Shown: positions 17,525 through 26,190 of the stretch, piece after piece | Layout of the letters: every line of letters begins with the position of its first letter | Position numbering within the stretch: the first letter of the stretch is position 1 | From: Larkinella bovis | GTDB taxonomy: Bacteria > Bacteroidota > Bacteroidia > Cytophagales > Spirosomataceae | Assembly: GCF_042655385.1 (NCBI RefSeq) | Contig: NZ_JBHSMA010000005.1 | Coordinates: 1-64,000 of the forward strand | Length of the DNA stretch: 64,000 nucleotides | Direction: 5' to 3' | Position numbers and translations under genes: made by a program | The notes under the pieces: generated by a model | Told to the model about the DNA's origin: nothing | Seen by the model: the letters and a program-made list of their open reading frames with translations, nothing else | Databases searched by the model: none

Positions 17525-18424
17525 TTAGACCCAGGCCATGCTCACCACGCCGATCAGCATGATCAGTTTGCAAAGTGAACTCAGGTAGGAGAAATCCCGC
17601 TTGGTATCGGCCCGGACCAGCCGGTAAACGAGCCAGGCAATCGGCACCAGCAAAATGACAAAAATCCAGAACAACTGCGGATTCTGGAGCGAATGGGCGA
17701 TGACGAACAGGGAAACGATAAAGACCGCAATGATGCCATACAGAACCTGCTTGGTTCGGCGCAATCCCCAGATGATCGGCAGGGTGCGGCAACCGAAGCG
17801 GGCGTCGCCTTTGACGTCTTCCATGTCCTTGATGATCTCCCGGACGAGCGTGATAACGAAGGAGAAAAGGGCGTAAATGAGCAGTAAATCAACCTGTTGC
17901 CGGTAATAAACCGCCAGCACGATCAGGGCCAGGGCGGTCAGGAAAGCCACGATAAAGTTGCCGATGAACGGCTGGCGTTTGAAGGTCGAGGAGTAAAACC
18001 ACAGCAGCGTGACCGACAGCACATTGACGACAAAAATCCATTTGCTGAGATAAAACCCGATGACCACGCCGAGAAAATTGAGCGCCTGATGGGCGCCCAT
18101 CGCAAGCTGTCGTTTCAGATACCGCCCGATAATGACCCGTTCCGGTTTGTTGACGATATCGATCTTGACGTCAAAATAATCGTTGATGATGTACCCGGCA
18201 GCCGCAACGCAAACCGTGGAGAGTGAAAGCAAAAAGAGTTTGGTGTCGAGCAAAAGGCTGGGCCAGTTGTCGCGCGGGCCGATGAGCGTTACCCGGGCGA
18301 AGTACTGCGTACCCACAATAATGAGAAGATTCTGCACCCGAATCAGCCGCAGAAAACCCAGGACAAACACATAAAAGGGCGGATTACCCGTGCGGGCCGC
18401 TTTGCTCCGAACTTTGGGGTTCAT
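17525..18424 (-). CDS. UbiA-family prenyltransferase
   Basis: Integral membrane enzyme that moves a prenyl chain onto an acceptor. 299 residues with about eight to nine hydrophobic helices. Both Mg-pyrophosphate motifs are present: NDYFDVKIDIVNKPER (NDxxDxxxD, about residues 82-97) and DMEDVKGD (about 200-207). Bacteroidota homologues are often annotated as geranylgeranylglycerol-phosphate geranylgeranyltransferases, which this resembles in length and motif spacing, but the acceptor cannot be told from sequence. The ATG at 18424 is chosen over a TTG four codons upstream. Confidence 0.85.
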   Translation of the reverse strand: MNPKVRSKAARTGNPPFYVFVLGFLRLIRVQNLLIIVGTQYFARVTLIGPRDNWPSLLLDTKLFLLSLSTVCVAAAGYIINDYFDVKIDIVNKPERVIIGRYLKRQLAMGAHQALNFLGVVIGFYLSKWIFVVNVLSVTLLWFYSSTFKRQPFIGNFIVAFLTALALIVLAVYYRQQVDLLLIYALFSFVITLVREIIKDMEDVKGDARFGCRTLPIIWGLRRTKQVLYGIIAVFIVSLFVIAHSLQNPQLFWIFVILLVPIAWLVYRLVRADTKRDFSYLSSLCKLIMLIGVVSMAWV

Positions 18425-18542
18425 AACCAGAAACAAAATTCAGTCAAAGATACGGTTTCCGGGCCGAATCCCCGGCGACATTAAAATCTTTCTCCATTGA
18501 CGCGAATCCGTGAACACAATTAGCCGCAATTGATGTTATGGA

Positions 18543-18624
18543 AAGTGATTGACGATCGGATGGTATCCTTGCTTGCTTTGACATCCATTGATGCTATTGC
18601 GATCCCTCAGTCCCTCAATCACTT
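18543..18624. repeat. Possible palindromic spacer upstream of bshA
   Basis: A perfect 10-bp inverted repeat, AAGTGATTGA (18543-18552) and TCAATCACTT (18615-18624), encloses about 62 bases that contain further short complementary pieces (GGATG/CATCC). It ends ten bases before the bshA ATG. Position and symmetry recall the heptamer-armed elements, but the 7-base phase is unclear and the CTGACGC core is absent. Confidence 0.3.
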
Positions 18625-18634
18625 ATCTGATTTT

Positions 18635-19771
18635 ATGAAAATTGGCATCGTATGTTACCCGACGTTCGGGGGAAGTGGGGTTGTTGCGACTGAACTAGGC
18701 AAAGCGCTGGCAAAAGCCGGGCATAAGATTCACTTTATCACCTACCAGCAGCCGCCCCGGCTCGATTTTTTCAACGAGAACGTTTTTTACCACGAAGTTA
18801 ATATACCGACTTATCCGCTGTTTCAGTTTCCGCCCTACGAATCCGCGCTTTCCAGTGCGATGGTGAACGTGGTGCAGTACGAAAACCTGGATTTGCTGCA
18901 CGTGCATTACGCCATTCCGCACGCATCGGCGGCTTACATGGCCAAGATGATTCTGCGTTCGCAGGGGCGGCATATACCGTTTGTAACTACTTTGCACGGA
19001 ACGGATATTACGCTGGTTGGGAAAGATGCCTCCTACGAACCGGTGGTGACGTTCGGCATCAATGAGTCGGACGGGGTAACGGCGGTTTCGAACCAGTTGC
19101 GGCAGGAAACGCTCGACCAGTTCGCGATTCGGCGCGAAATTGAGGTAATTCCGAATTTCATTGATCTGGAACGGTTCAAGCGCCAGAAAAAAGAACATTT
19201 CAAAACCGCCATTTGCCCGAACGGCGAGAAGCTCATCGTGCATACCTCAAACTTCCGGCGAGTGAAGCGCATCGACGATGTCGTCCAGGTTTTTAATAAG
19301 ATTAATAAGCAGATTCCCAGTAAGTTGCTATTGTCGGGCGACGGGCCGGAACGCGTTCGGATCGAGAAGTTATGCCGCGACATGGGCATTTACGAGGATG
19401 TCCGGTTTCTGGGAAAACTCGATGCGGTGGAGGAAGTCTTGTCGGTGGCCGATCTGTTTCTGATGCCTTCGGAAAACGAGAGCTTCGGACTGGCGGCCCT
19501 GGAAGCACTGGCGTGCGAAGTACCGCTGATTACGTCCAACGCGGGCGGTTTGCCCGAACTCAACGTGCAGGGCATGACCGGTTTTCTGAGCAATGTGGGC
19601 GATGTTGACGATATGGTGAAAAACGCCCTGTACGTGCTCAATGACGATAACCTGCCGACCTTCAAGCATAACGCGCTGGAGCGGGCGAAAGAATTCGAGA
19701 TTTCGCGGATTCTGCCCTTGTACGAGAACTACTACGAAAAAGTAGTGATGGAAAGCCGGGCGCTGGTTTGA
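18635..19771 (+). CDS. bshA: N-acetyl-alpha-D-glucosaminyl L-malate synthase
   Basis: First step of bacillithiol synthesis: joins UDP-GlcNAc and L-malate. The 378-residue GT4 glycosyltransferase starts MKIGIVCYPTFGGSGVVATE, the BshA signature, and has TTLHGTDITLVG, SNFRRVKRIDDVV, and the GT4 donor-site SENESFGLAALEAL. The ATG at 18635 is chosen over one 35 codons upstream because family similarity begins there and the extra codons fall in a palindromic spacer. The malate requirement fits loosely with a malate synthase in the window, but no link is shown. Confidence 0.92.
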   Translation: MKIGIVCYPTFGGSGVVATELGKALAKAGHKIHFITYQQPPRLDFFNENVFYHEVNIPTYPLFQFPPYESALSSAMVNVVQYENLDLLHVHYAIPHASAAYMAKMILRSQGRHIPFVTTLHGTDITLVGKDASYEPVVTFGINESDGVTAVSNQLRQETLDQFAIRREIEVIPNFIDLERFKRQKKEHFKTAICPNGEKLIVHTSNFRRVKRIDDVVQVFNKINKQIPSKLLLSGDGPERVRIEKLCRDMGIYEDVRFLGKLDAVEEVLSVADLFLMPSENESFGLAALEALACEVPLITSNAGGLPELNVQGMTGFLSNVGDVDDMVKNALYVLNDDNLPTFKHNALERAKEFEISRILPLYENYYEKVVMESRALV

Positions 19772-19808
19772 AACCGCATTTTTTCAAGACTTTCTGGCCG
19801 ATAAGTGT

Positions 19809-19816
19809 TAACTTTG
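19809..19816 (+). promoter_or_regulatory. Candidate -7 box (TAACTTTG) for purQ
   Basis: An exact match to the Bacteroidota -7 consensus TAnnTTTG, 19 bases before the purQ ATG. No convincing -33 TTG box is seen at normal spacing, so confidence is limited. Confidence 0.45.
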
Positions 19817-19835
19817 TAGCTTAATCAACGAACGT

Positions 19836-20525
19836 ATGAAATTCGGTGTAGTAGTTTTTCCCGGTTCCAATTGCGACGACGACGCGGTCCATGCCCTGCG
19901 CGACCAACTGAAGCAGGACGTTGTGAAACTCTGGCACAAAGACCACGACCTGCAGGGCTGTGATTTCATCATTTTGCCCGGCGGTTTTTCGTACGGCGAT
20001 TATTTGCGTACGGGAGCCGTGGCCCGGTTTTCGCCCATCATGAATGAGGTGATCAAACACGCCGAACGGGGCGGTTACCTGATGGGTATCTGCAACGGTT
20101 TTCAGATTCTGGCCGAAGCGCGGCTGGTGCCGGGGGTGTTGCTGCGGAATACCAACCAGAAATATGTTTGCAAGAATATCTACCTGCGTCCGCAGTCGAA
20201 AAGTGTGCTGCTGACGGCGGATCTGGAAGATAAAGCCTATAAAATTCCCATTGCGCACGGCGAAGGCCGGTATTTTGTCGATGCCGATACCCTGAACGAG
20301 CTGAACGATAACGATCAGATCATTTTCCGTTATTGCGACGAAACCGGTAACATCACCGATGCGGCCAATCCGAACGGCAGTCTGGACAACATTGCGGGGG
20401 TTGCCAACGAACGCAAGAATGTGTTCGGCATGATGCCTCACCCCGAACGGGCCGCCGATCCGCTGCTGGGCAATACGGATGGCCGGTTGATTCTGGAACA
20501 ATTGCTGAACGCCGTCCTGGTATAG
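19836..20525 (+). CDS. purQ: Phosphoribosylformylglycinamidine synthase, glutaminase subunit
   Basis: Glutaminase subunit of FGAM synthase in purine synthesis, supplying ammonia to PurL. 229 residues, normal for free-standing PurQ. The class I glutamine amidotransferase triad is visible: Cys86 in GICNGFQIL, and His and Glu in MMPHPERAADP near residues 202-206. FPGSNCDDDA at the N-terminus is typical. purL and purS are not adjacent. A strong bidirectional terminator follows. Confidence 0.95.
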   Translation: MKFGVVVFPGSNCDDDAVHALRDQLKQDVVKLWHKDHDLQGCDFIILPGGFSYGDYLRTGAVARFSPIMNEVIKHAERGGYLMGICNGFQILAEARLVPGVLLRNTNQKYVCKNIYLRPQSKSVLLTADLEDKAYKIPIAHGEGRYFVDADTLNELNDNDQIIFRYCDETGNITDAANPNGSLDNIAGVANERKNVFGMMPHPERAADPLLGNTDGRLILEQLLNAVLV

Positions 20526-20544
20526 AACAGGCGTCCCTTTTGCG

Positions 20545-20589
20545 AAACACAAACTCCCCGAACGATTGCCGTTCGGGGAGTTTGTGTTT
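20545..20589. terminator. Strong bidirectional intrinsic terminator
   Basis: A perfect 20-bp stem (20545-20564 with 20570-20589) around a five-base loop, with a run of T at the 3' side on plus and complementary A-rich bases on the other. It separates purQ from the converging gene at 20592. Confidence 0.9.
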
Positions 20590-20591
20590 TA

Positions 20592-21890
20592 TCACTGCTC
20601 CAGTTTCTTCACCACCCATTCGCCTACTTTTAAGCCTTGATTCCGGCCGTTATCAATCGCGTCCATGAAGTGAATGCCGCCGTAAAACCGGGACAGGCCG
20701 GCTTCAATGGCGGCCTCCCGGAACGAACGGAAAGTGCGGGCTTTCAGACCGTAGCGCTCCTCGACGGTATCGGTGTAGTTGAAGTTGTCACCGAAAAAAT
20801 GGGTGAGAATAACTTCCGTAGCCGACGAAACCGTGGAATGGCCGCTGAGGTACTCCGGAAACGGGGGCGTTTGCAGAAACGGTTTCCAGGACGGGTCCAT
20901 CAATTGGCGAATGGCGCTTTCGGGCCGGATGCGGTCGCTCCGGTATTTTTCGTCCCAGCAGGCCAGAAAACCGTCCATCAACCCGATCGACACCGCCGTG
21001 TGGATTTTCAGCGTTTCGGCAAAGCTCTTTTTCGCCTGGGCGCAGGCAATGCCGGTAATGCCGAGCCAGTGGGCACCCGGTGAGATTTTTTTTAGCCCCA
21101 CCATCAGGTGACCATTGTTTTCGAGCGCAAATGGATTGCAGTCCCAGAAAGCCGCAATCTGCCGGTGTTCGTCCGATAAGGTTGTGCTACCCGCCCTGTG
21201 ATTCTCTTCGAGCAGGCGGTAAAAAGCCGATTTCCTGTCTTTGGAAAAGGCCACGGGCGGAACCGGCTTAAACTGCGCGGCCGAATCCAGCGTAAACGGC
21301 CGGACAGTGTTGAAATAGGGCTCGACCGGCGCAAAATAGCCCGGCGGTGTCGGGTACCAGTGCCCCTCTTTTTCGGAAGGGGTGTAACGCGGGTAGTTGC
21401 TGATTTTATTGTACCGGTCGGCCTTCGCGTATTTCAGAATCTGCGCGCTGATCTGGGTGGCATACGCCGTGGAGCGTTCAATGACCTCGTCTGAAAAACC
21501 GACCGTGCGGCAGGAATCCAGCAGTTGCTTTTCCAGCGTTGCCAGCCGCGAGCCCGACGGCTGCATTTTCTGGGCGGTTTTCATCATGGCTAACAAGGCG
21601 CTCAGGTCGGTGGAATACCCGCTGACATCCTGCGGTTTCGAAAGGGAAGGATAGTCGTTCAAAACCCCGTGCATACTCCGAAATGCCTGGTCGTTCTGCG
21701 CCACCACTTCGTAGCCCGCCAGACAGGCGTAGCTGAAAAACCGGGCGGCCAGGGGTGGGTTGGTTACGTCGTGGATCATCACCTCCGTCATCTCGTCGAT
21801 GACCTTGCTGACCTCGCGGTGACTGAGTTCCGGGGTCTTCTTTGTCTGGCAACTGCTGAGGATGAGGAAGAATAATAAGATTTTTTTCAT
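20592..21890 (-). CDS. Vanadium-dependent haloperoxidase / PAP2-type lipoprotein
   Basis: 432 residues with a lipoprotein signal (ILLFFLILSSC, Cys14). The three phosphate/vanadate-binding motifs of the haloperoxidase-PAP2 fold are present: KYRSDRIRP (315-323), PEYLSGHS (345-352) and SRFYGGIHF (400-408). Members may be haloperoxidases or acid phosphatases; the sequence does not decide. It is the last gene of the minus-strand SusC/SusD locus, next to the VCBS/ASPIC lipoprotein, a pairing common in Cytophagales. A palindromic 10-base-period element lies between the two. Confidence 0.85.
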   Translation of the reverse strand: MKKILLFFLILSSCQTKKTPELSHREVSKVIDEMTEVMIHDVTNPPLAARFFSYACLAGYEVVAQNDQAFRSMHGVLNDYPSLSKPQDVSGYSTDLSALLAMMKTAQKMQPSGSRLATLEKQLLDSCRTVGFSDEVIERSTAYATQISAQILKYAKADRYNKISNYPRYTPSEKEGHWYPTPPGYFAPVEPYFNTVRPFTLDSAAQFKPVPPVAFSKDRKSAFYRLLEENHRAGSTTLSDEHRQIAAFWDCNPFALENNGHLMVGLKKISPGAHWLGITGIACAQAKKSFAETLKIHTAVSIGLMDGFLACWDEKYRSDRIRPESAIRQLMDPSWKPFLQTPPFPEYLSGHSTVSSATEVILTHFFGDNFNYTDTVEERYGLKARTFRSFREAAIEAGLSRFYGGIHFMDAIDNGRNQGLKVGEWVVKKLEQ

Positions 21891-21907
21891 TGAACTGGAA
21901 GGAATTG

Positions 21908-21992
21908 TTACACAGAGTTGATCAGGGGAAATCAGGGGTAATCGGAGAAATACTTTGATAACGCTGATACCCTCTGATTAACTCTGTGTTAT
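21908..21992. repeat. Palindromic spacer with 10-base period
   Basis: Inverted arms: ACACAGAGTT (21910-21919) pairs perfectly with AACTCTGTGT (21980-21989), and the pairing continues for six more bases with one mismatch. Read on minus, the arms step by ten bases (GAGTTAATCA, GAGGGTATCA, then TTACCCCTGA, TTTCCCCTGA). It fills the gap between the VCBS gene stop and the haloperoxidase-like start, so it may be a decamer relative of the heptamer-armed elements. Confidence 0.55.
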
Positions 21993-21995
21993 AAC

Positions 21996-24900
21996 TTATT
22001 TAAACCGATACGCTTTGATACCTACCTGATTAATCCCGAATAAAACCGTGTTGCCGACCGGCAGCATACTCCGCACATCGCCTTTGAGCTGGAAACCGGA
22101 CTGCCGCTGCGGAACGTATGCAAACTGGCCGTTGCCGTTGCCTTTCAGCAGGATGCCGTAGTTGGCGTCGGACTTGCCAAACCTAAGGCGAGCCCGGTTG
22201 ACGTTGCCGCCCACCAGCAGGTCTTTCTTCCCGTCGCGGTCGTAATCAACAACCGTCAGCGCAAAAACCGGTGAGGTCTGCACCTCCATTGGCAGGGCTT
22301 TTTCCCGGAACGTCCCCGAAGCCGTGCTTTCAAAATAGGCGGTTTTCAGGTAATTGGCTTCCAGTCGCTGGGCATCTTTGCGTTCTTCTTCCGTGAAAAT
22401 ATCCGTCATCGTCGCATCGGCGTAACTCTTGTAATCCGGAAAGCGGGTCCGCATGATGCTGAGCTGGTCCAGCAGTTCGTCGCGGGAAACGTACGGGTAG
22501 GTTTGGCCCTGGATGTAAAAACACAGGATCGGATCGACCGAGCCGTTGTCGTCAAAATCCTTGTAAAACAGTTCGGCGGGTTCTTTTTCGCTGACTTTGC
22601 ACTGCGTGTTCAGCCCCTGATTTCCCACCACCAGATCCGGTTTGCCGTCGCCATTCAGGTCGTCTACCAGCAGTTTATTCCACCAGCCCTTAAACGCCCG
22701 GTCGAAATACGTTTTTGTCTGATCGACCCATTTCCCATCGCTGTGGCCGAACACCGTTACGGGCATCCATTCGCCCACGACGATCAGTTCCGGTTTTTTG
22801 TCATTGTTCAGATCGGTCCAGGCGGCATCGCTCACTAGGCCGATTCGTTGCAGATCGGGCGCCAGCGTGGCGGTTTGGTCCCTGAAATTGCCCTTGCCAT
22901 CGTTAACCAGCAAAAAGCTCTGGGGCGTTTCGGGATACCGCCCCGGAATCACCCGCCCGCCCACGAACAGGTCCGGTTTGCCGTCGCCGTTGACATCGGC
23001 CACCCGCACGCAGCTTTTGCTGACCCGCATGAGGGGTAACGCCCCGGGGCTTTTCGTAAAATTGCCTTTTCCATCGTTCAGATACAGCCGGTCTTGGAGC
23101 TTCGCGTCGTCGGGCAGGAAGTTGGCGTACCCTCCGCTGACGACGTACAGGTCCACAAAGCCGTCGCCGTTGGCGTCGAAGAAAACCGCATCGGCATCGT
23201 CGCTGGCTTTGTCGGCTTCCAGAGCCGGCTGCGGTTTGGGTGCAAATTGCTGATTGGCCTGCTGGAGATAAATCATACCGGCCTGACCATTTCCGCCACC
23301 CACAAAAACATCGTCCCGTCCGTCGCCGTTGACATCGGCCTTTGCCAGACAGGGGCCGACGAACGACTGCGGGTTGACGAGCAGCGGCTGTCGTTTGAAA
23401 TCGTTGACATTGTTCCGGCTGGCCTGGTAGGCAACCGGCGATGCGGTTTCTGTAAACAGGGTAGGGGGTGCGGACCGGGAAATCGGGCCGGTTTGGGCGT
23501 CTTTTTCGGCCAGAACGAGTTTTTGGTTCGCTTTGACACCGGTCAGGAGCTGTTGTTTCCCGCTGGACCAGACCACGCGTAGCGAGTCAATGCTGGAGTC
23601 TTTTCCCAGGCCAAAATGCAAAACCGGTGACACGCTGGATTGGTAGCCCCGCGACGGCATCTGCTCCAGCAACTGCAGTTTGCCCTTTTGGTAAAGCATT
23701 ACTTTCGCACCCAGCCCGAAACGGTTGGCGCCGGTTCCTTCCAGTTTGACGTTCAGGTAATGGTTTTTGAGCGTTCGGTCGGCATCATTCCGAAAGATGG
23801 ACGCCGGATTGTTGAGGTTGTTGATCACCAGATCCAGGTCGCCGTCGTTGTCCAGGTCCGCGTAAGCGGCCCCGTTGCTGTTCGACGGCAGCGACATGCC
23901 CCAGGCCCGGCTCACGTCGGTGAAGGTTAGATCGCCGTTGTTTTTAAAGACATAATTGATCACATCCGACGACGGAATCTTGAACACCAGCTCCAGAATG
24001 TTCTGACGACGGACGTTGCTCTGGTTGTTCTGCAGGTAGTCGTTCATGTATTTCATGAAGTCCATGTTCGTGAAATCCCGGACAAAACCGTTGGTCACAA
24101 ACAGGTCTTTCCAGCCATCGTTGTCGTAGTCGGCCAGCAGGGGTGCCCAGCTCCAGTCGGTATTGGAAAGCCCCGCCAGTTGCCCGATTTCGCTGAAGCT
24201 GCCATCACCGTTGTTGATTTGCAGCATGTTCCGCATGTACTGGTAATGAAACCCGGTTTTGAGGTTGAGGTCGAACTTCTCGTAATTGTCAGGCGCAAAG
24301 AGCAGTTTCTGCCGGCGGTTGTCCTCGGGCAGCATGTCGAGCACGAACACGTCAGGCAAGCCATCGTTGTTGACATCGGCGACGTCGTTGCCCATCGAAA
24401 AATGCGGAAAATGGCCCAGGCTGGCCTGAATTTTATCCGAAAAGAGCGGGCCGGTTTTTCGGCTGTTGTGGATGTAGAGGTAGTCGGGAATGGTGTAATC
24501 ATTGGAAATGTACAAATCCGGCCAGTCATCGCCGTTAAGATCCGAAAGGGCCGCCCCCAGGCCGTAGGAGAGCGTGGTGTTGCGTAAACCGGCCGGCCGG
24601 GTAATGTCCTGGAAATACGGCTGGCCATTCTTCGGCTCGTTCCGAAAAAGCCGGAGGCCGGTTTCCGGGTCTGGTTTTTTCAATAGATCGGCGGTGCTGG
24701 CTTCATCGAGAACCGGCAGCGATTTCGGATTGTGATTCAGCAGGAACAGATCCAGATCGCCGTCTTTGTCGAAGTCGAAAAAGAAACCCTGCGTACCATT
24801 AACCGGATGGTTCAGACCGTATTCGGCGGTTTTTTCGGTGAAATGCGGCATGCCGCCGGTTTTCGTTCCTTCGTTGATAAAGAGTTGGTTGATCCGCTTT

Positions 24901-25367
24901 TCGGGCGATACATTTCCGGAATAACAGACGTACAGATCGAGCCAGCCGTCGCCGTTGACATCGGCCATCGTAACCCCGGTTTTCCAGGGGCCTTCCCGAC
25001 CGGCCACCCCGGCGGAATCGGTAACATCCTGAAACCGCATATTACCCTGATTCAGGTAGAGTTTATTGGGAACCATGTTCCCGGTAAAATACAAATCGTC
25101 CAGCCCGTCGTTATTCAGGTCACCGACGGCCACGCCCCCGCCATTGTAGAAATACTCGTACATCAGGACGTTGGTATTCAGCCCTTCGGTCAGGTTGTTG
25201 GCAAAGGTGACCTGGGTTTCGTCGGGCGAGAGCAGGGTAAACAACGGAGGACCGGTATTTTCGACGGCGGTTTTTTCTTCCTTCGAAGACGAATCCCGGC
25301 AGCCGGTCAGCGTCAGGGCAATGATGACAGAGCTGGAAAAGAAAAGCGAAAGGGAAGGGAATTGCAT
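21996..25367 (-). CDS. CRTAC1-type VCBS/FG-GAP and ASPIC/UnbV lipoprotein
   Basis: A large (1123-residue) outer-membrane or surface lipoprotein: signal LTLTGC with Cys at about 22. Many FG-GAP/VCBS repeats follow, each with a DxNxDGxxD calcium loop (DLNNDGLDD, DVNGDGWLD, DFDKDGDLD and more), giving a beta-propeller. An ASPIC/UnbV domain (RGYQSSVSPVLHFGLG) sits mid-protein, followed by a second set of repeats. The start is the ATG at 25367, giving a good lipobox; an in-frame ATG 29 codons upstream is rejected. Such proteins usually accompany SusC/SusD pairs and probably bind or process the imported ligand, which is not known here. Confidence 0.88.
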   Translation of the reverse strand: MQFPSLSLFFSSSVIIALTLTGCRDSSSKEEKTAVENTGPPLFTLLSPDETQVTFANNLTEGLNTNVLMYEYFYNGGGVAVGDLNNDGLDDLYFTGNMVPNKLYLNQGNMRFQDVTDSAGVAGREGPWKTGVTMADVNGDGWLDLYVCYSGNVSPEKRINQLFINEGTKTGGMPHFTEKTAEYGLNHPVNGTQGFFFDFDKDGDLDLFLLNHNPKSLPVLDEASTADLLKKPDPETGLRLFRNEPKNGQPYFQDITRPAGLRNTTLSYGLGAALSDLNGDDWPDLYISNDYTIPDYLYIHNSRKTGPLFSDKIQASLGHFPHFSMGNDVADVNNDGLPDVFVLDMLPEDNRRQKLLFAPDNYEKFDLNLKTGFHYQYMRNMLQINNGDGSFSEIGQLAGLSNTDWSWAPLLADYDNDGWKDLFVTNGFVRDFTNMDFMKYMNDYLQNNQSNVRRQNILELVFKIPSSDVINYVFKNNGDLTFTDVSRAWGMSLPSNSNGAAYADLDNDGDLDLVINNLNNPASIFRNDADRTLKNHYLNVKLEGTGANRFGLGAKVMLYQKGKLQLLEQMPSRGYQSSVSPVLHFGLGKDSSIDSLRVVWSSGKQQLLTGVKANQKLVLAEKDAQTGPISRSAPPTLFTETASPVAYQASRNNVNDFKRQPLLVNPQSFVGPCLAKADVNGDGRDDVFVGGGNGQAGMIYLQQANQQFAPKPQPALEADKASDDADAVFFDANGDGFVDLYVVSGGYANFLPDDAKLQDRLYLNDGKGNFTKSPGALPLMRVSKSCVRVADVNGDGKPDLFVGGRVIPGRYPETPQSFLLVNDGKGNFRDQTATLAPDLQRIGLVSDAAWTDLNNDKKPELIVVGEWMPVTVFGHSDGKWVDQTKTYFDRAFKGWWNKLLVDDLNGDGKPDLVVGNQGLNTQCKVSEKEPAELFYKDFDDNGSVDPILCFYIQGQTYPYVSRDELLDQLSIMRTRFPDYKSYADATMTDIFTEEERKDAQRLEANYLKTAYFESTASGTFREKALPMEVQTSPVFALTVVDYDRDGKKDLLVGGNVNRARLRFGKSDANYGILLKGNGNGQFAYVPQRQSGFQLKGDVRSMLPVGNTVLFGINQVGIKAYRFK

Positions 25368-25392
25368 AGATGAATCAAACAAGAGACGGTGT

Positions 25393-26100
25393 TTAGGACA
25401 ATGTACTGCAAAAATGAAGCAATTTTTTAAGATCTCCTTCTTTCTTGAAATCAATCATTTCGGTTTTCAAGTAGGTTTCAATGAGCGGTTTATGTTTCGC
25501 AAAAACCTTTAAAACCGTGCTTCTGGTAAGCTTGTGAAAGCGGTTATTCTGATCGATCATGCCGTAGAGCATATCTTTTTCCAGCAACAGATCGCCTTCC
25601 TGCTCCAGTCGGGAGAGCTGGCCGCTACTTCCTATGAATGATTTGTACTGGCTGATGGAGGAAGTACCGGACGACTGGTTGTAGCCGCCGTTTTTTTCCG
25701 CTCTGATGGTTTTGAAGATGGGTTTAAACACCAGCAAAATCGGTTGAAAGTCGGCCCGGATTTCCATAAAACCGTATTTGGGGTCATACCGAAAACTGTT
25801 TTCGCCGATCTGAATGGCCCGAATGGTCGATTCATTGTCGACCGCCAGTGTGTCACCATTGGGGACGATGAATTGCATTTCGCCGATCAGAATATTGTAA
25901 TTGAGCTGCCCGGTGGCCCGCTGCCCATTGCCATACGCAATGATTCCCTGGCGGAACTGCTCGTAGCGGTAGCGGTCCCGGATGGGAACGGATTGCTGCC
26001 AGTTTGGCCCTCCCTTGATGCGAAGAATGCCGAAATCCTGCGCCCGCAACAGAGTAGCGTTTAATAAACCAAGGCCCAGAATAAGGAGGCTAGTCTTCAT
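25393..26100 (-). CDS. Secreted protein of unknown function
   Basis: 235 residues with a signal peptide (LLILGLGLLNATLLRAQ, cleavage near residue 21). The mature domain is mixed alpha/beta with VPNGDTLAVDN and a lysine-rich C-terminal helical part. No family recognised. It lies between susD and the VCBS gene on minus, but a strong terminator separates it from susD, so it may have its own promoter and share a transcript with the VCBS gene 25 bases downstream. Confidence 0.7.
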   Translation of the reverse strand: MKTSLLILGLGLLNATLLRAQDFGILRIKGGPNWQQSVPIRDRYRYEQFRQGIIAYGNGQRATGQLNYNILIGEMQFIVPNGDTLAVDNESTIRAIQIGENSFRYDPKYGFMEIRADFQPILLVFKPIFKTIRAEKNGGYNQSSGTSSISQYKSFIGSSGQLSRLEQEGDLLLEKDMLYGMIDQNNRFHKLTRSTVLKVFAKHKPLIETYLKTEMIDFKKEGDLKKLLHFCSTLS

Positions 26101-26123
26101 GGGTATACCGGTCGGATGCTACC

Positions 26124-26163
26124 AAAAAATCTATGCCAGCTCCAATCGGGCTGGCATAGATTT
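26124..26163 (-). terminator. Intrinsic terminator after susD
   Basis: A perfect 14-bp stem (26127-26140 with 26150-26163) with a nine-base loop. Read on minus it ends in six T. It lies just after the susD stop and should end the SusC-SusD transcript. Confidence 0.88.
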
Positions 26164-26190
26164 GTAATGAACGTGATGAACTCTGAACGC

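Noticed and set aside
17448..17792. 115-codon N-terminal extension of the secreted protein at 16749
   Set aside because: The extension has no homology, would bury the signal peptide and overlaps the UbiA gene antisense.
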